64,000 bases of DNA from CAVSLM01 sp963728895 (GTDB taxonomy: Bacteria > Pseudomonadota > Gammaproteobacteria > JBBQDK01), in assembly GCA_963728895.1 (NCBI GenBank), contig CAVSLM010000003.1:62001-126000 (forward strand), read 5' to 3'. A program made the position numbers and the translations under genes. Positions 1-9,376 of the stretch are shown piece after piece. Below the pieces are notes generated by a model, which saw nothing but the letters and a program-made list of their open reading frames with translations, was not told where the DNA came from and made no database searches. Positions within the stretch are counted from its first letter, which is position 1. The number at the start of each line of letters is the position of its first letter.

Positions 1-410
1 AGATCTGCCCAGTTGAGCGAAGACAGCGCGGCGCAGCGCAGGCCGGCGCGAGCGGCACCGGCGAGCGGCAGGTAGGGTACGTCGCAGAGCACCAGATCGG
101 GTGAGAGTTTGGCGAGCCGCTCGGCTTCGCGCGCCACCTTCGATTGCCAGCCTTCGTGGAAGCGCGCGTACTCGGCGGCACTTTCCTCGATGCGAACGTC
201 CACGGGCGAGGACATCAGCAACCCGAAGTCCGCGGCTTCACGCAGCTGATCGAAGCGCATGTCGAAACGTGCGGCGAGCACGCGATCCGCTACGGTCGTT
301 CGCAGTGTCACTCGCAGCCCCGGCAGGCGCCGGGCAAGCGCGTTGACCACCGGTGCGATCTGCGCCGTGTGGCCGTAGCCGTGCGGACTGATGACGACCA
401 GCAGGTGCAT
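1..410 (-). CDS. Glycosyltransferase-like protein, N-terminal part (cut by window edge)
   Basis: An open reading frame without stops runs from an ATG at 410 on the minus strand off the left edge, giving 136 residues. It begins MHLLVVISPHGYGHTAQIAP, a strand followed by a glycine/histidine-rich loop and helix as in the N-terminal Rossmann domain of MurG-like (GT-B) glycosyltransferases, and later has a hydrophobic LVLCDVPYLPL strand. The HGYGHT loop resembles predicted glycosyltransferases and the N-terminus of L-arabinokinase-like proteins. No signal peptide is visible, so it is probably cytoplasmic. The catalytic C-terminal half lies outside the window, so substrate and exact family stay open. 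Confidence 0.7.
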   Translation of the reverse strand, partial: MHLLVVISPHGYGHTAQIAPVVNALARRLPGLRVTLRTTVADRVLAARFDMRFDQLREAADFGLLMSSPVDVRIEESAAEYARFHEGWQSKVAREAERLAKLSPDLVLCDVPYLPLAGAARAGLRCAALSSLNWAD

Positions 411-416
411 TCAGCC

Positions 417-565
417 CCCAAATCTCACCGGACGGCCGGCCGCTGGCCGGCAAGTGAATGGATCGCCAGGAAGATCTGGCATTTTTCAGGACATCCGAAC
501 GATGACACACTCTTTACGCCGCCGGTCTATCGGGTTCTGGCGGTTTCTCGCTCGCCCTGGTCTAC
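417..565. repeat. Dispersed intergenic repeat, copy A (about 150 bp)
   Basis: This stretch matches 9377-9525 along its whole length with scattered substitutions. Shared blocks include AAATCTCACC at the start, CCGAACGATGACACAC in the middle and GGTTCTGGCGGTTTCTCGCT near the end. In the better preserved copies the head is a GC-rich hairpin. Short apparent reading frames inside it are similar between copies only because the DNA is repeated. No transposase is nearby. Confidence 0.75.
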
Positions 566-776
566 GGCTGCCCCTTGCGCTCCAGCCCGGCTGCAAATTC
601 CGCCAGCCCCCGGTATGCTGGTGGCTAGTGCACCGTTTCATTCTGTTTGGAACCCAAGCGGCGATTGGCGCGGATGACCTTCTGCAGGATACCGCGAGCG
701 CTCCTGGTCCGGATGAATCGCCTGGGCCTGGTGTTGTGAATTGGCGAGGTACTCGTCGATGGCGGTCACCAGCGCC

Positions 777-987
777 GTAGGGCGGATAAGCGCAGCGCAT
801 CCGCCACCCAGCCACCTCTGGCTCAAAATCCGACTCCGCGACGCCCATTGGCTCCCTGATTCCCACGGCGCCTGATCCCCTTCGCGATCCACTCAGCACG
901 AGAAACTCGACGGGAGCGAAACGGCTTCGTGCACTCCTGACGCCGGCCGATCATGAATGGCGGATGCGCTGCGCTTATCCGCCCTAC
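777..987. repeat. MITE-like element with 29-bp perfect terminal inverted repeats
   Basis: The left arm 777-805 begins GTAGGGCGGATAAGCGCAGC and the right arm 959-987 is its exact reverse complement over 29 bases, enclosing 153 bp without a convincing gene. A degraded half of the same motif is at 34706-34732. The perfect arms and small non-coding interior suggest a non-autonomous mobile element or a folded intergenic repeat. The rest of 411-1031 holds only repeat copy A and no gene that I can support. Confidence 0.65.
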
Positions 988-1031
988 CTCCATCGAAGGC
1001 TCAAACGTCTCGTCAAGAGTGCACCACTACA

Positions 1032-1706
1032 CTAGCGGTCCCTGGCGCCGAGCAGCATCCGGTCGAGCGCTTCCAGACGTTGTGGGGTCCCGATGTCCAT
1101 CCATGCACCCCGGTAGTGCTCGCCGCTCACCTGCCGTTCCTGCATGGCCCGGCGCAGCAGCGGTGCAAGGGGAAAGATCCCCTGCCTGCACTCGCGGAAC
1201 AGATCGGGGCGATAGACTCCGATGCCGCTGAAGGTCAGCCGCGGGGCATCGTCCTCGCAGACGCGCGCGCCGTGCAGCGTGAAGTCGCCCTGCCGGTGAT
1301 GCGTGGGATTGTCGACCAGCACGAGGTGGGCGAGCCCGGGAGGCTCCGCCGGCAGTGCTGCGAAATCGTAGTCGGTCCAGACGTCGCTGTTCACGACGGC
1401 AAAAGGGAGGGGCCCGAGCAGGGGCAGGGCATGGAAGATCCCACCTCCCGTTTCCAGGGCCCGTTCGCCTTCGGGCGAATACCGGACGGCGAGCCCGTAG
1501 CGATGCCCGTCGCCGAGATGCTCGCGGATGCGCTCGCCGAGATACGACAGGTTGACCACCACGTCTCGTATCCCGGCGCGCGCCAGCGCTTCGAGCTGGT
1601 ATTCGATCAGGGCGCGCCCGCCGGCCTGCAGCAAGGGCTTGGGTGTGCGGTCGGTGAGCGGGCGCATGCGCTCGCCACGACCCGCTGCGAGGATCAGCGC
1701 CCGCAT
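1032..1706 (-). CDS. murU: N-acetylmuramate alpha-1-phosphate uridylyltransferase MurU
   Basis: A 224-residue nucleotidyltransferase. The N-terminus MRALILAAGRGERMRPLTD is the nucleotide-binding loop of sugar-1-phosphate nucleotidyltransferases, followed by TPKPLLQAGGRALIEY and, mid-protein, VVNSDVWTDYDF, the metal-binding strand. In the MurU family it makes UDP-MurNAc from MurNAc-1-phosphate and UTP in the peptidoglycan recycling route that bypasses de novo MurNAc synthesis. It lies 33 bp downstream of amgK, whose product makes its substrate, and the pair sits divergent from lptD as in Pseudomonas. That neighbour favours MurU over GlmU- or RmlA-like relatives. Confidence 0.9.
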   Translation of the reverse strand: MRALILAAGRGERMRPLTDRTPKPLLQAGGRALIEYQLEALARAGIRDVVVNLSYLGERIREHLGDGHRYGLAVRYSPEGERALETGGGIFHALPLLGPLPFAVVNSDVWTDYDFAALPAEPPGLAHLVLVDNPTHHRQGDFTLHGARVCEDDAPRLTFSGIGVYRPDLFRECRQGIFPLAPLLRRAMQERQVSGEHYRGAWMDIGTPQRLEALDRMLLGARDR

Positions 1707-1739
1707 GACTCGCCGCGCGTGCTGCGGATGCGGCGCCGC

Positions 1740-2741
1740 TCAGCGGCCCCGCGCCGCGTGGGGAGTATCATCCAGCAGCACACTCAGCAGGTTTTGCAGG
1801 GGATGCAGCTCGGCATATCGTGCAGCCACTTCGCGCACGTAGCCGAGCGTGCGGGGGATGTCATCGAGATAGCCGCTCTTGCCGTCGCGATGATACAGAC
1901 GCGCAAATATCCCCGTGGCCTTGAGGTGGCGTTGCACGCCCATCAGATCAAACCAGCGCAGAAATTGCGCCTCGTTATCCTCGCGCAGCACGCCGGATTG
2001 CAGCGCGAGCTGATGGTAGCCGAGCGCCCAGTCCTCCACACGTGCCCGCGGCCAGGCGATGTAGCAGTCGCGCAGCAGGGAAACCAGATCGTACGTGACA
2101 GGGCCGATCACCGCATCCTGGAAGTCGAGTATGCCGGGGTTGTTGCGTTCGGTGACCATCAGGTTGCGCGAGTGGAAGTCGCGGTGTACGCATACCCGCG
2201 GCTGTTCCAGGGCGGAGCCGGCCAGCTGCTCGAAGGTATCGGTGAGCACCTGGTGCTGGCCGGGGGAGAGTGCGAGACCGCGATGGCGTCCCAGGTACCA
2301 CTCGCGAAACAGCTCCATCTCGCGCAGCAGCAGAGTACGATCGTAGGCGGGTAGCACCTCTGCGCGCGGTCCGCAGGCTTGCAGCGTCAACAGCGCGCCC
2401 AGGGCGTCGCCGTACAGGCGCTCCACGCTCGACTCGCTGAGCGCTTCCAGGAACAGAAGAGTGCCGAGGTCACTCAACAGCAGGAAGCCGCGCGCAAGGT
2501 CCTGTGCCAGCACCTCGGGCACGTGCAGCCCCAGCGCCAGGAACATCCGGGCCACCTGCACGAAACTCCGGCAGTCCTCGTGCGTGGGTGGAGCATCCAT
2601 GGCGATGTAGCTGGCCTCGGCCGTGCGCACGCGGAAATAGCGCCGGAAGCTCGCATCGATCGAAGCCGGCGCAATCTCGAAGGTGCCGATGCCGAGATCC
2701 GTGCCGAGCCAGCGTTGCAGTTGTGCGTGGCGTTCGCCCAT
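1740..2741 (-). CDS. amgK: Anomeric MurNAc/GlcNAc kinase AmgK
   Basis: An aminoglycoside-phosphotransferase-fold kinase of about 333 residues. It has the catalytic loop VCVHRDFHSRNLMV (Asp and Asn) and the following LDFQDAV metal-binding motif. AmgK phosphorylates MurNAc at the anomeric carbon with ATP and feeds MurU, encoded just downstream. I prefer the ATG at 2741 (MGERHAQLQRW) because the residues encoded from the upstream ATG at 2768 do not look like a kinase N-terminus, and a GGAGG-like stretch lies just before 2741. A cytoplasmic recycling enzyme. Confidence 0.9.
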   Translation of the reverse strand: MGERHAQLQRWLGTDLGIGTFEIAPASIDASFRRYFRVRTAEASYIAMDAPPTHEDCRSFVQVARMFLALGLHVPEVLAQDLARGFLLLSDLGTLLFLEALSESSVERLYGDALGALLTLQACGPRAEVLPAYDRTLLLREMELFREWYLGRHRGLALSPGQHQVLTDTFEQLAGSALEQPRVCVHRDFHSRNLMVTERNNPGILDFQDAVIGPVTYDLVSLLRDCYIAWPRARVEDWALGYHQLALQSGVLREDNEAQFLRWFDLMGVQRHLKATGIFARLYHRDGKSGYLDDIPRTLGYVREVAARYAELHPLQNLLSVLLDDTPHAARGR

Positions 2742-2798
2742 GCAGGCTCCCGGAAGGAGGACGCCCATGATAACAGATGCGGGACGGGGACCGGCGGG

Positions 2799-3419
2799 TC
2801 AGTGCAGGTGCTGGTATTGCCCGTGCAGCGCCAGCACGCGGCTCACGTACTCGATGGTTTCCGGAAATGGAGGTACACCGCCGTAGCGCAGCACGGCATC
2901 TTCGCCCGCATTGTAGGCCGCGAGCACCAGACGCAGGTTATCGCCGAAGCGCTGTTGCAGATCGTGCAGGTAGCGCACACCGGCGCGGATGTTCTCGGTG
3001 GGATCGAAGATGTCGCGCACCCCGTAGCGGCTGGCGGTGGCGGGCATCAGCTGCATGAGTCCCGAAGCGCCCCTGGGCGACACGGCCTCGGGATTGTAGT
3101 CCGACTCGGCATGGATCACCGCCCGAACCAGCGCCTCATCCATTTCGTAGCGGCGCGCCGCAGCGCGGACCACCTCATCGTACGCGCTGTGGCGCACCGG
3201 GCTCAGCTGTGCGGCGCCCGCCAGGCCGCTCGCATTGGGATAGCGGAAACCGGGCCGAGTCTGGCGGCTCTTGATGATCATCTGGTAGCGCGGATCACCT
3301 TCGGGCGCGTTGGTGATGTGCTTGACGCCCTCCGCGTCGGTATAGGCGTAGATGTCGGCAAAGGCCGGCCATGCCACCTGACTGGCGAGCACTATCAGAC
3401 ACAAGAGGAATCGATTCAC
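2799..3419 (-). CDS. Lytic transglycosylase with N-terminal DUF4124 region
   Basis: From the GTG at 3419 the protein is about 206 residues: a signal peptide (VNRFLLCLIVLASQVAWPAFA), a DUF4124-like stretch (IYAYTDAEGVKHITNAPEGD), then an SLT domain. The SLT domain has catalytic Glu in VIHAESDYNPEAVSPRGASG, followed by GLMQLMPATASRYGV and LAAYNAGEDAV. It should cleave glycan strands in the periplasm to anhydromuropeptides, which suits its place beside the amgK-murU recycling genes. Translation could start upstream at 3515, but that extension is not signal-like. The family is large and I assign no specific mlt name. Confidence 0.88.
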   Translation of the reverse strand: MNRFLLCLIVLASQVAWPAFADIYAYTDAEGVKHITNAPEGDPRYQMIIKSRQTRPGFRYPNASGLAGAAQLSPVRHSAYDEVVRAAARRYEMDEALVRAVIHAESDYNPEAVSPRGASGLMQLMPATASRYGVRDIFDPTENIRAGVRYLHDLQQRFGDNLRLVLAAYNAGEDAVLRYGGVPPFPETIEYVSRVLALHGQYQHLH

Positions 3420-3613
3420 TTTCGCTCTGCCGTGCGGATCTTGTTCTGTTAGCGGGCGATGCGCCGCGTATTGTAACAGACCCGGCGCGAGGAGCCCTTC
3501 ACAGCGTGCAGGCACCCCGCGGCGCCGGACCGGCTCGGGAAAGGGTTTGAAGCTTTCGGGATTCTATGCGATGTTACGGCGCGCTCTTAAGAGGGAATCC
3601 CAAGAACATCCGC

Positions 3614-6193
3614 ATGGACCCGGGCAAGTCCAGTCAAGTCACCGTGCCGATTCTGCTGTTTCTGCTGTGCCTGTCGCTATCCCTGCCCCTGCGCGAAGCT
3701 CGGGGCGCCGACGACTGGGTGTGCACGGCAGACCCGGAGAGCGGAAACTGGGACTGCCATCCGGCAGGGCAGGTGCAGCTCCAGATCCCACCCGCGGTGC
3801 CCGGTGCGCCCATGCAACGCGAGTCACAGTCCGCTGCGCCGGTGAAAGCGCCCCCGCCGGTGGAGCCCGCAGCCCCGGCGCAGGCCATCGAGCCGCCCCG
3901 GCCCTCCGCCACCTCGCAACCGACGCCACCCGCCAAGGGTCCCGCCACCCCGGCTGTCCGCGAGACGGGCGCCCCCATGCTTCCGTCGCCCGTGACGCGT
4001 CCGGCCCCGGCATCGGCCGCGCAGGCGCGAAGCGCTGCGCCGCTGGCGCCCCAGTGGGCGTTGTGCAACGCGGACGCGCAATACGATGTGCCGCTGCCCT
4101 CGGGAGAGGAGCTCGACCAACCGCCTCCTGAAGGCGCTGTCGGGATCGAGTCGAATGAGGCTCGCGCGCTGCGTCTGGGTGAGTACCTGCTCAATGGGGA
4201 CGTGCTCGTGGAGCGCGGTCCGCAGCGTCTGGAGGCGGAGAAGGTCACCTACGATCAGGCGGCGGGCGTGGTGCGTGCCGCGGGAGGCTTGCACTTCTTC
4301 CAGCGCGGCCTCGCCATCAGCGCCGATACGGCTCAAGTCTACCTGCAGCGCGATCTCGCGGAACTCCGTGACGTGCGCTACCGGTTGATTCCGCGCCACG
4401 CCCACGGCGCCGCCAGCGAAGGCCGGCTGGAGGGCGTGGAGGTTTCGCGCTGGTCGAACGTGAGCTACACCACCTGCGATCCCGGCGATAACTTCTGGGT
4501 CTTGAAGTCACGACGCCTGAAGCTCGATCTGGGCAGCGGGGTGGGCAAGGCCCAGCAGGCCACGCTGCGGGTGAAGAGTGTTCCGGTGCTGTACCTGCCG
4601 TACATGTCCTTCCCCATCGACGACCGCCGCAAGTCCGGCTTCCTCCCGGCCACCGTCGGTAGCGGTGACGCAAGCGGTTTCGACCTGTACCTGCCCTATT
4701 ACTGGAATATCGCACCGAACCGGGACGCCACGTTCACGCCGCGCTTCATGGAGCAGCGCGGCGTGCAGATGCGCGGCGAGTACCGTTACCTCTACCCGCA
4801 CAGCAGCGGACAGCTGGATGCGGAATACCTGCCCCACGATGCCTTGTACGGCAAGCAGCGCAGTCTGGTGGCTTTTCATCACGCAGGCTCCATTCGCCCG
4901 CAGTGGACCACCGACATCGCCATCAACCACGTGTCGGACGACAACTACTTCGAGGACCTGGGCACTTCGCTGGAGCTCGCCAGCACGACGCACCTCGAGC
5001 GCCACCTGGACACCACCTACTACGGTTCCTACTGGAGCCTGTTCGGGCGCCTGCAGGACTATCAGACGCTCAGCGGATCCAGTCCCTACCGGCGCACACC
5101 GCAACTGCTCTATACGGCCACCCCGCCCCTCCCATGGCGGTTCGCCGAGTCCCGGCTGACCGGCGAGTTCGTGCACTTCGACGGTGACCCGCAAGTGACC
5201 GGCAGCCGCTTCGATCTGAACCCGGGAATCGATTTTCCGCTGCAGGGCGCGGCGTGGTTCCTCACCCCCGCCCTCGATCTGCACTACACCCACTATCTGC
5301 TCGGCGGCACCGCGCCCGGTGCTGCCGACGATGTGGAACGCACCCTGCCGGTGTTCAGCCTGGACAGCGGCGTGTTTCTCGAGCGCGAGCTGTCATGGCG
5401 CGACCGGCCGCTGGTGCAGACGCTGGAGCCGCGCTTCTACTATCTGTACGTGCCGTACCAGGATCAAAGCGACATCCCGATCTTCGACACCGCGCTGCTC
5501 GACTTCAGCTTCGCGCAGCTCTATCGCGATAACCGCTTCACGGGTGGCGACCGGATCGGCGACGCCAACCAGCTCACCCTGGGGCTGGCCTCGCGCCTGA
5601 TCGATCGCAAGGACGGCACCGAGCTGCTCAGCGCCGGAATCGGTGACATCCTGTACTTCCGTGACCGCAAGGTACAGCTGCCGAACCAACCCATCGAAAC
5701 CCGCAACCGTTCGGATTTCGTCGGCGAGGTGAGTGCGCGGCTGATCAAAGACTGGTCGGCGCGCGCCGCCGTGCAGTGGAACACCGAAACAGTGGAGACA
5801 GAGAAGTCGGTCCTCGAGATACATTACCAGCCGAAGGCCGACCGGATCCTGAATTTCGCCTATCGTTTTCGCACCGGCATCCTGGAGCAGACCGACCTCT
5901 CCGCGCTGTGGCCGCTGTCGCCCGCCTGGCATGTCGTGGCACGCTGGAACCGTTCGCTGCGTGACAACATCAACCTCGAGCGACTGGCGGGGCTGGAGTA
6001 CCAGAGCTGCTGCTGGGCGCTGCGCTTCGTGTGGCGCAATTACGTGAACGACCCGCTCAGCAACTCCAACAACGCCTACTTCCTGCAGCTGGAGCTGAAG
6101 GGGCTGTCGCGCCTGGGGCAGGCCGGGACCACCCTGCTCGAACGTGGTATCCTGGGCTATGAACAGTACCAAGAGTACCTGCAACCCGAGTGA
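3614..6193 (+). CDS. lptD: LPS assembly outer-membrane protein LptD
   Basis: About 859 residues: signal peptide, a proline/alanine-rich linker (residues about 60-140), an OstA/LptA-like jellyroll starting near EYLLNGDVLVERGPQRLEAE, then a large beta-barrel. Cysteines occur where LptD forms its two disulfides: one in ALCNADAQYDV, one in SYTTCDPGDNFW and the adjacent pair in EYQSCCWALRF. It inserts LPS into the outer leaflet with LptE. The ATG at 3614 is chosen because it directly precedes the hydrophobic leader. surA follows after only three bases, so both are co-transcribed. The Pro/Ala linker is longer than in E. coli. Confidence 0.96.
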   Translation: MDPGKSSQVTVPILLFLLCLSLSLPLREARGADDWVCTADPESGNWDCHPAGQVQLQIPPAVPGAPMQRESQSAAPVKAPPPVEPAAPAQAIEPPRPSATSQPTPPAKGPATPAVRETGAPMLPSPVTRPAPASAAQARSAAPLAPQWALCNADAQYDVPLPSGEELDQPPPEGAVGIESNEARALRLGEYLLNGDVLVERGPQRLEAEKVTYDQAAGVVRAAGGLHFFQRGLAISADTAQVYLQRDLAELRDVRYRLIPRHAHGAASEGRLEGVEVSRWSNVSYTTCDPGDNFWVLKSRRLKLDLGSGVGKAQQATLRVKSVPVLYLPYMSFPIDDRRKSGFLPATVGSGDASGFDLYLPYYWNIAPNRDATFTPRFMEQRGVQMRGEYRYLYPHSSGQLDAEYLPHDALYGKQRSLVAFHHAGSIRPQWTTDIAINHVSDDNYFEDLGTSLELASTTHLERHLDTTYYGSYWSLFGRLQDYQTLSGSSPYRRTPQLLYTATPPLPWRFAESRLTGEFVHFDGDPQVTGSRFDLNPGIDFPLQGAAWFLTPALDLHYTHYLLGGTAPGAADDVERTLPVFSLDSGVFLERELSWRDRPLVQTLEPRFYYLYVPYQDQSDIPIFDTALLDFSFAQLYRDNRFTGGDRIGDANQLTLGLASRLIDRKDGTELLSAGIGDILYFRDRKVQLPNQPIETRNRSDFVGEVSARLIKDWSARAAVQWNTETVETEKSVLEIHYQPKADRILNFAYRFRTGILEQTDLSALWPLSPAWHVVARWNRSLRDNINLERLAGLEYQSCCWALRFVWRNYVNDPLSNSNNAYFLQLELKGLSRLGQAGTTLLERGILGYEQYQEYLQPE

Positions 6194-6196
6194 ACC

Positions 6197-7525
6197 ATGG
6201 CTCCACTGGTAAAGTATTCCTTCGCAACCTTTCCTGCTCTTCTGTTGATGCTGAGTCTTGCGACTGCGCTGCAGGCCGCCCCCACCGTCACCGGCCCCTC
6301 GCCCGAGCCCATCGAGATCGACCACATCGTCGCCGTGGTGGACGATGGGGTGATCCTCGAGAGCGAGCTCGACGACATGCTGCACACCATCCGCACCCAG
6401 CTGCGCGATCAGGACACCCAGCTGCCGCCGGAGGCGGTGCTGCGCAAGCAGGTTCTGGAACGCCTGATCCTGATGCGCCTGCAGTTGCAGCTGGCGGAAC
6501 GTACCGGCGTGCGCGTGGACGACGAGACGTTGAATGCCGCGATGGGCAATATCGCCAAGCAGAATCATCTGTCGCTCAGCGAATTCCGTTCCGTCCTGGA
6601 GCGTGACGGTTTCGACTTCGCCGACTTTCGGGAGAACATCCGCAAGCAGATCATCATCGGTCGACTCCAGCAACGGCAGGTCAACAACCTGGTCACGGTT
6701 ACCGACCAGGAGGTGGAGAATTTCCTGGCCACACAGAAGGGCGCCGGGCAGTCGAGCGATTACCATCTCGCGCACATCCTGATCGCGCTGCCCGAGGGGG
6801 CGACACCTGCGCAGATCCAGACCGCGCGCTCCAGGGCCGAGCAGGTACTGGAGCGACTGCGCGGTGGAGCGAACTTCCAGGAGACCGCGGTCGCGGTCTC
6901 CGACGACCGTCAGGCGCTGGAAGGGGGTGACCTCGGCTGGCGCACTGCGGCGCAAATCCCGAGCCTGTTCACCGACGTGGTGCCGAAGATGCAGCCCGGG
7001 CAGGTCAGCGATCTGATCCGCAGCCCGAGCGGATTTCACATCATCAAGCTGCTGGAGGCACGCGGCTCCGACCAGCATGTGGTCACCCAGACCCAGGTGC
7101 GACACATCCTGCTGCGCACCAACGACCTGCACTCGGAGCGAGACGTGCGCCTGCGCCTCGAGCAGCTCAAGCAGCGCGTCGAGGGCGGAGAGGACTTCGC
7201 AGACCTGGCGCGCTCGCACTCCGATGACAACGGCTCTGCCGCGCGCGGCGGAAGTCTGGGCTGGGTGAGCCCCGGCGACCTGGCGCCGGAATTCGAGGAA
7301 GCAATGAACAAGCTCAAGATCGGAGAAGTGAGCGAGCCGATCCGCACACCGTTCGGATGGCATCTGATCCAGGTGCAGCAGCGCCGCCAGCACGACGACA
7401 CCGACGATTTCCGGCGCGCCAAGGCGCGGGAGCTGATCCGCAAGCGCAAGACCGAGGAAGAGCTTGACGTGTGGCTGCGCAAGCTGCGCGACGAAGCCTA
7501 CGTCGAGTATCGCACGGAGAGCTGA
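6197..7525 (+). CDS. surA: Periplasmic chaperone / peptidyl-prolyl isomerase SurA
   Basis: 442 residues with a signal peptide ending near LQAAPT, a SurA N-terminal chaperone domain (IDHIVAVVDDGVILESELD) and two parvulin domains. The first begins around SSDYHLAHILIALPEG and the second around QTQVRHILLRTNDL, each with the GGDLGW / GGSLGW loop. A short C-terminal helix completes the fold. SurA carries unfolded outer-membrane proteins, including LptD encoded just upstream, to the BAM complex. The lptD-surA-pdxA-rsmA order is classical for gammaproteobacteria. Confidence 0.96.
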   Translation: MAPLVKYSFATFPALLLMLSLATALQAAPTVTGPSPEPIEIDHIVAVVDDGVILESELDDMLHTIRTQLRDQDTQLPPEAVLRKQVLERLILMRLQLQLAERTGVRVDDETLNAAMGNIAKQNHLSLSEFRSVLERDGFDFADFRENIRKQIIIGRLQQRQVNNLVTVTDQEVENFLATQKGAGQSSDYHLAHILIALPEGATPAQIQTARSRAEQVLERLRGGANFQETAVAVSDDRQALEGGDLGWRTAAQIPSLFTDVVPKMQPGQVSDLIRSPSGFHIIKLLEARGSDQHVVTQTQVRHILLRTNDLHSERDVRLRLEQLKQRVEGGEDFADLARSHSDDNGSAARGGSLGWVSPGDLAPEFEEAMNKLKIGEVSEPIRTPFGWHLIQVQQRRQHDDTDDFRRAKARELIRKRKTEEELDVWLRKLRDEAYVEYRTES

Positions 7526-7579
7526 AATGTCGCCGGTGCCGGCCCGGCTCCCGGCCAGATTCGCCCTGCAGCCACCCGC

Positions 7580-8560
7580 GTGAGCGCTTCCACAGCAGTG
7601 CTGGCCCTGACCCCTGGGGAGCCGGCAGGAATCGGTCCGGACCTTTGCGTCAAGCTGGCGCAGCAGGACAGAAATTGCGGTGTGGTCGCGATTGCCGATC
7701 CGGAGCTGCTGACGGAGCGCGCCCGGCAACTGGGCCTCACGCTCCGTGTGCTCCCCTTTGCGGGCGCTGGAGTGTCGCGGGCCGCCGGACAGATCGAAGT
7801 GCTGCCGGTGGCGCTAGCCGTGCCCTGCCGCTGCGGTGAGCTCAATCCCGCCAATGCCCCCTACGTGCTGGATACCCTGCGCCGCGCGGTGCAGGGATGT
7901 CTTGCCGGGGAGTTCGACGCCCTGGTGACCGGCCCCGTGCACAAGGGCGTGATCAACGATGCGGGCATCGCCTTCACCGGACACACCGAGTTCCTGGCCG
8001 CGCTCGCCGCAGCGCCGACCCCCGTCATGATGCTGGCCACCCCCGAGCTGCGCGTGGCGCTGGCGACCGTGCACCTGCCGCTCGCCGAAGTGAGCCGGGC
8101 CATCACGTGCGAGCGCCTGCGCCGTGTGCTGCAGGTGCTCGACCATGACCTGCGTGCGCGCCTGGGGCTGGCGCATCCGCGCATCCTGGTATGCGGCCTC
8201 AACCCTCATGCCGGCGAAGGCGGGCACCTGGGACGTGAAGAAATCGAGGTGATCGCGCCGGTGCTTCAGTATCTGCGTGCTTCGGGCATGGATCTGCGCG
8301 GACCGCTGCCGGCGGATTCCCTGTTCACGCCGGCGCATCTGCGCGAGGCCGATGCCGTGCTTGCCATGTACCATGACCAGGGCCTGCCGGTGCTGAAGAG
8401 CCAGGGCTTCGGACGCGCCGTCAACATCACGCTGGGACTGCCCTTTATCCGCACGTCTGTCGACCACGGAACCGCACTCGATCTGGCCGGCACCGGCGCG
8501 GCGCAGATCGGCAGCCTGCAGGCGGCGATTGCCGCCGCCGTACAGATGGCGTGCACCTGA
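7580..8560 (+). CDS. pdxA: 4-hydroxythreonine-4-phosphate dehydrogenase PdxA
   Basis: 326 residues from a GTG start. Family motifs are ALTPGEPAGIGPDLC at the N-terminus, VTGPVHKGVINDAG and FTGHTEFLA for substrate and metal, GLNPHAGEGGHLGREE, and MYHDQGLPVLK near the C-terminus. PdxA oxidises 4-phosphohydroxy-L-threonine with NAD in the deoxyxylulose-5-phosphate-dependent route to vitamin B6, in the cytoplasm. It lies 54 bp after surA and 9 bp before rsmA in one operon. Confidence 0.95.
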   Translation: MSASTAVLALTPGEPAGIGPDLCVKLAQQDRNCGVVAIADPELLTERARQLGLTLRVLPFAGAGVSRAAGQIEVLPVALAVPCRCGELNPANAPYVLDTLRRAVQGCLAGEFDALVTGPVHKGVINDAGIAFTGHTEFLAALAAAPTPVMMLATPELRVALATVHLPLAEVSRAITCERLRRVLQVLDHDLRARLGLAHPRILVCGLNPHAGEGGHLGREEIEVIAPVLQYLRASGMDLRGPLPADSLFTPAHLREADAVLAMYHDQGLPVLKSQGFGRAVNITLGLPFIRTSVDHGTALDLAGTGAAQIGSLQAAIAAAVQMACT

Positions 8561-8569
8561 CGCGCCCTC

Positions 8570-9370
8570 GTGCCGCAGCCGTTCCCGCGCAAACGTTTCG
8601 GGCAACACTTTCTCCACGATCCGTTCGTCATCGAGCGCATCATCGCCGCCATCGCGCCGCGTGCGACGGACCGGCTGGTGGAAATTGGTCCCGGTCTCGG
8701 CGCGCTGACCCTGCCGTTGCTGAAGTGGGCCGGTACCCTGGACGTGGTGGAACTGGACCGCGATCTGCTTGCACCCCTGGAGGAGCGCTGCGCCGGATGC
8801 GGCGCGCTGCGCATCCACCAGGGCGATGCGCTGCGGTTCCACTTTTCCGATCTGGCCACGGACGGTCAGCCCCTGCGTCTGGTCGGAAACCTCCCGTACA
8901 ACATCTCCACGCCCCTGCTGTTCCACGTGCTGCAGGAGGCGGGGGCAGTACGCGACATGCACTTCATGCTGCAGAAGGAGGTTGTGCAGCGCATGGGCGC
9001 CGCGGCGGGAACCGGCGCCTACGGCAGGCTGTCGGTCATGGTGCAGTATCGCTGCAGCGTCGAGCCGCTGTTCGACATCGGACCCGGCGCCTTTCGTCCA
9101 CCACCACAGGTCGAGTCGAGCTTCGTGCGTCTGATTGCGCACGCGGTGCCCCCCGTCGCGGTGCGCGACGAGGCGATGCTTGCGAAGGTGGTTGCCGCCG
9201 CCTTCGGGCAGCGGCGCAAGACGTTGCGCAATTCTCTGAAGGGGCTGCTCGGGCCGGAGCAGATTGCCGCCTGTGGAATCGATGCGGGCACGAGGCCGGA
9301 GCAGCTCGGCCTGGCGGAATTCGCCGCGCTGGCCAACGCCGTGGCTCGCGCACGCGCGCCAGCGCCCTAA
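8570..9370 (+). CDS. rsmA: 16S rRNA (adenine1518/1519-N6)-dimethyltransferase RsmA (KsgA)
   Basis: 266 residues from GTG. It contains KRFGQHFLHDPFVIERI, the SAM-binding EIGPGLGALTLPLL, and the catalytic VGNLPYNISTPLL motif typical of KsgA/Dim1. It dimethylates two adjacent adenines near the 3' end of 16S rRNA late in 30S assembly. It ends the lptD-surA-pdxA-rsmA operon here. apaG and apaH, which often follow, are absent and a repeat-bearing gap comes next. Confidence 0.95.
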   Translation: MPQPFPRKRFGQHFLHDPFVIERIIAAIAPRATDRLVEIGPGLGALTLPLLKWAGTLDVVELDRDLLAPLEERCAGCGALRIHQGDALRFHFSDLATDGQPLRLVGNLPYNISTPLLFHVLQEAGAVRDMHFMLQKEVVQRMGAAAGTGAYGRLSVMVQYRCSVEPLFDIGPGAFRPPPQVESSFVRLIAHAVPPVAVRDEAMLAKVVAAAFGQRRKTLRNSLKGLLGPEQIAACGIDAGTRPEQLGLAEFAALANAVARARAPAP

Positions 9371-9376
9371 CTAACC

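Noticed and set aside
957..2354. Long plus-strand frame opposite murU and amgK (465 codons)
   Set aside because: It is the antisense of two well-supported genes in GC-rich DNA; its translation lacks any domain and starts inside the inverted repeat.
5393..7729. Minus-strand frame of 778 codons opposite lptD, surA and the start of pdxA
   Set aside because: It mirrors conserved genes on the other strand, and its His/Gln/Leu-rich composition is typical of antisense frames in GC-rich genomes.
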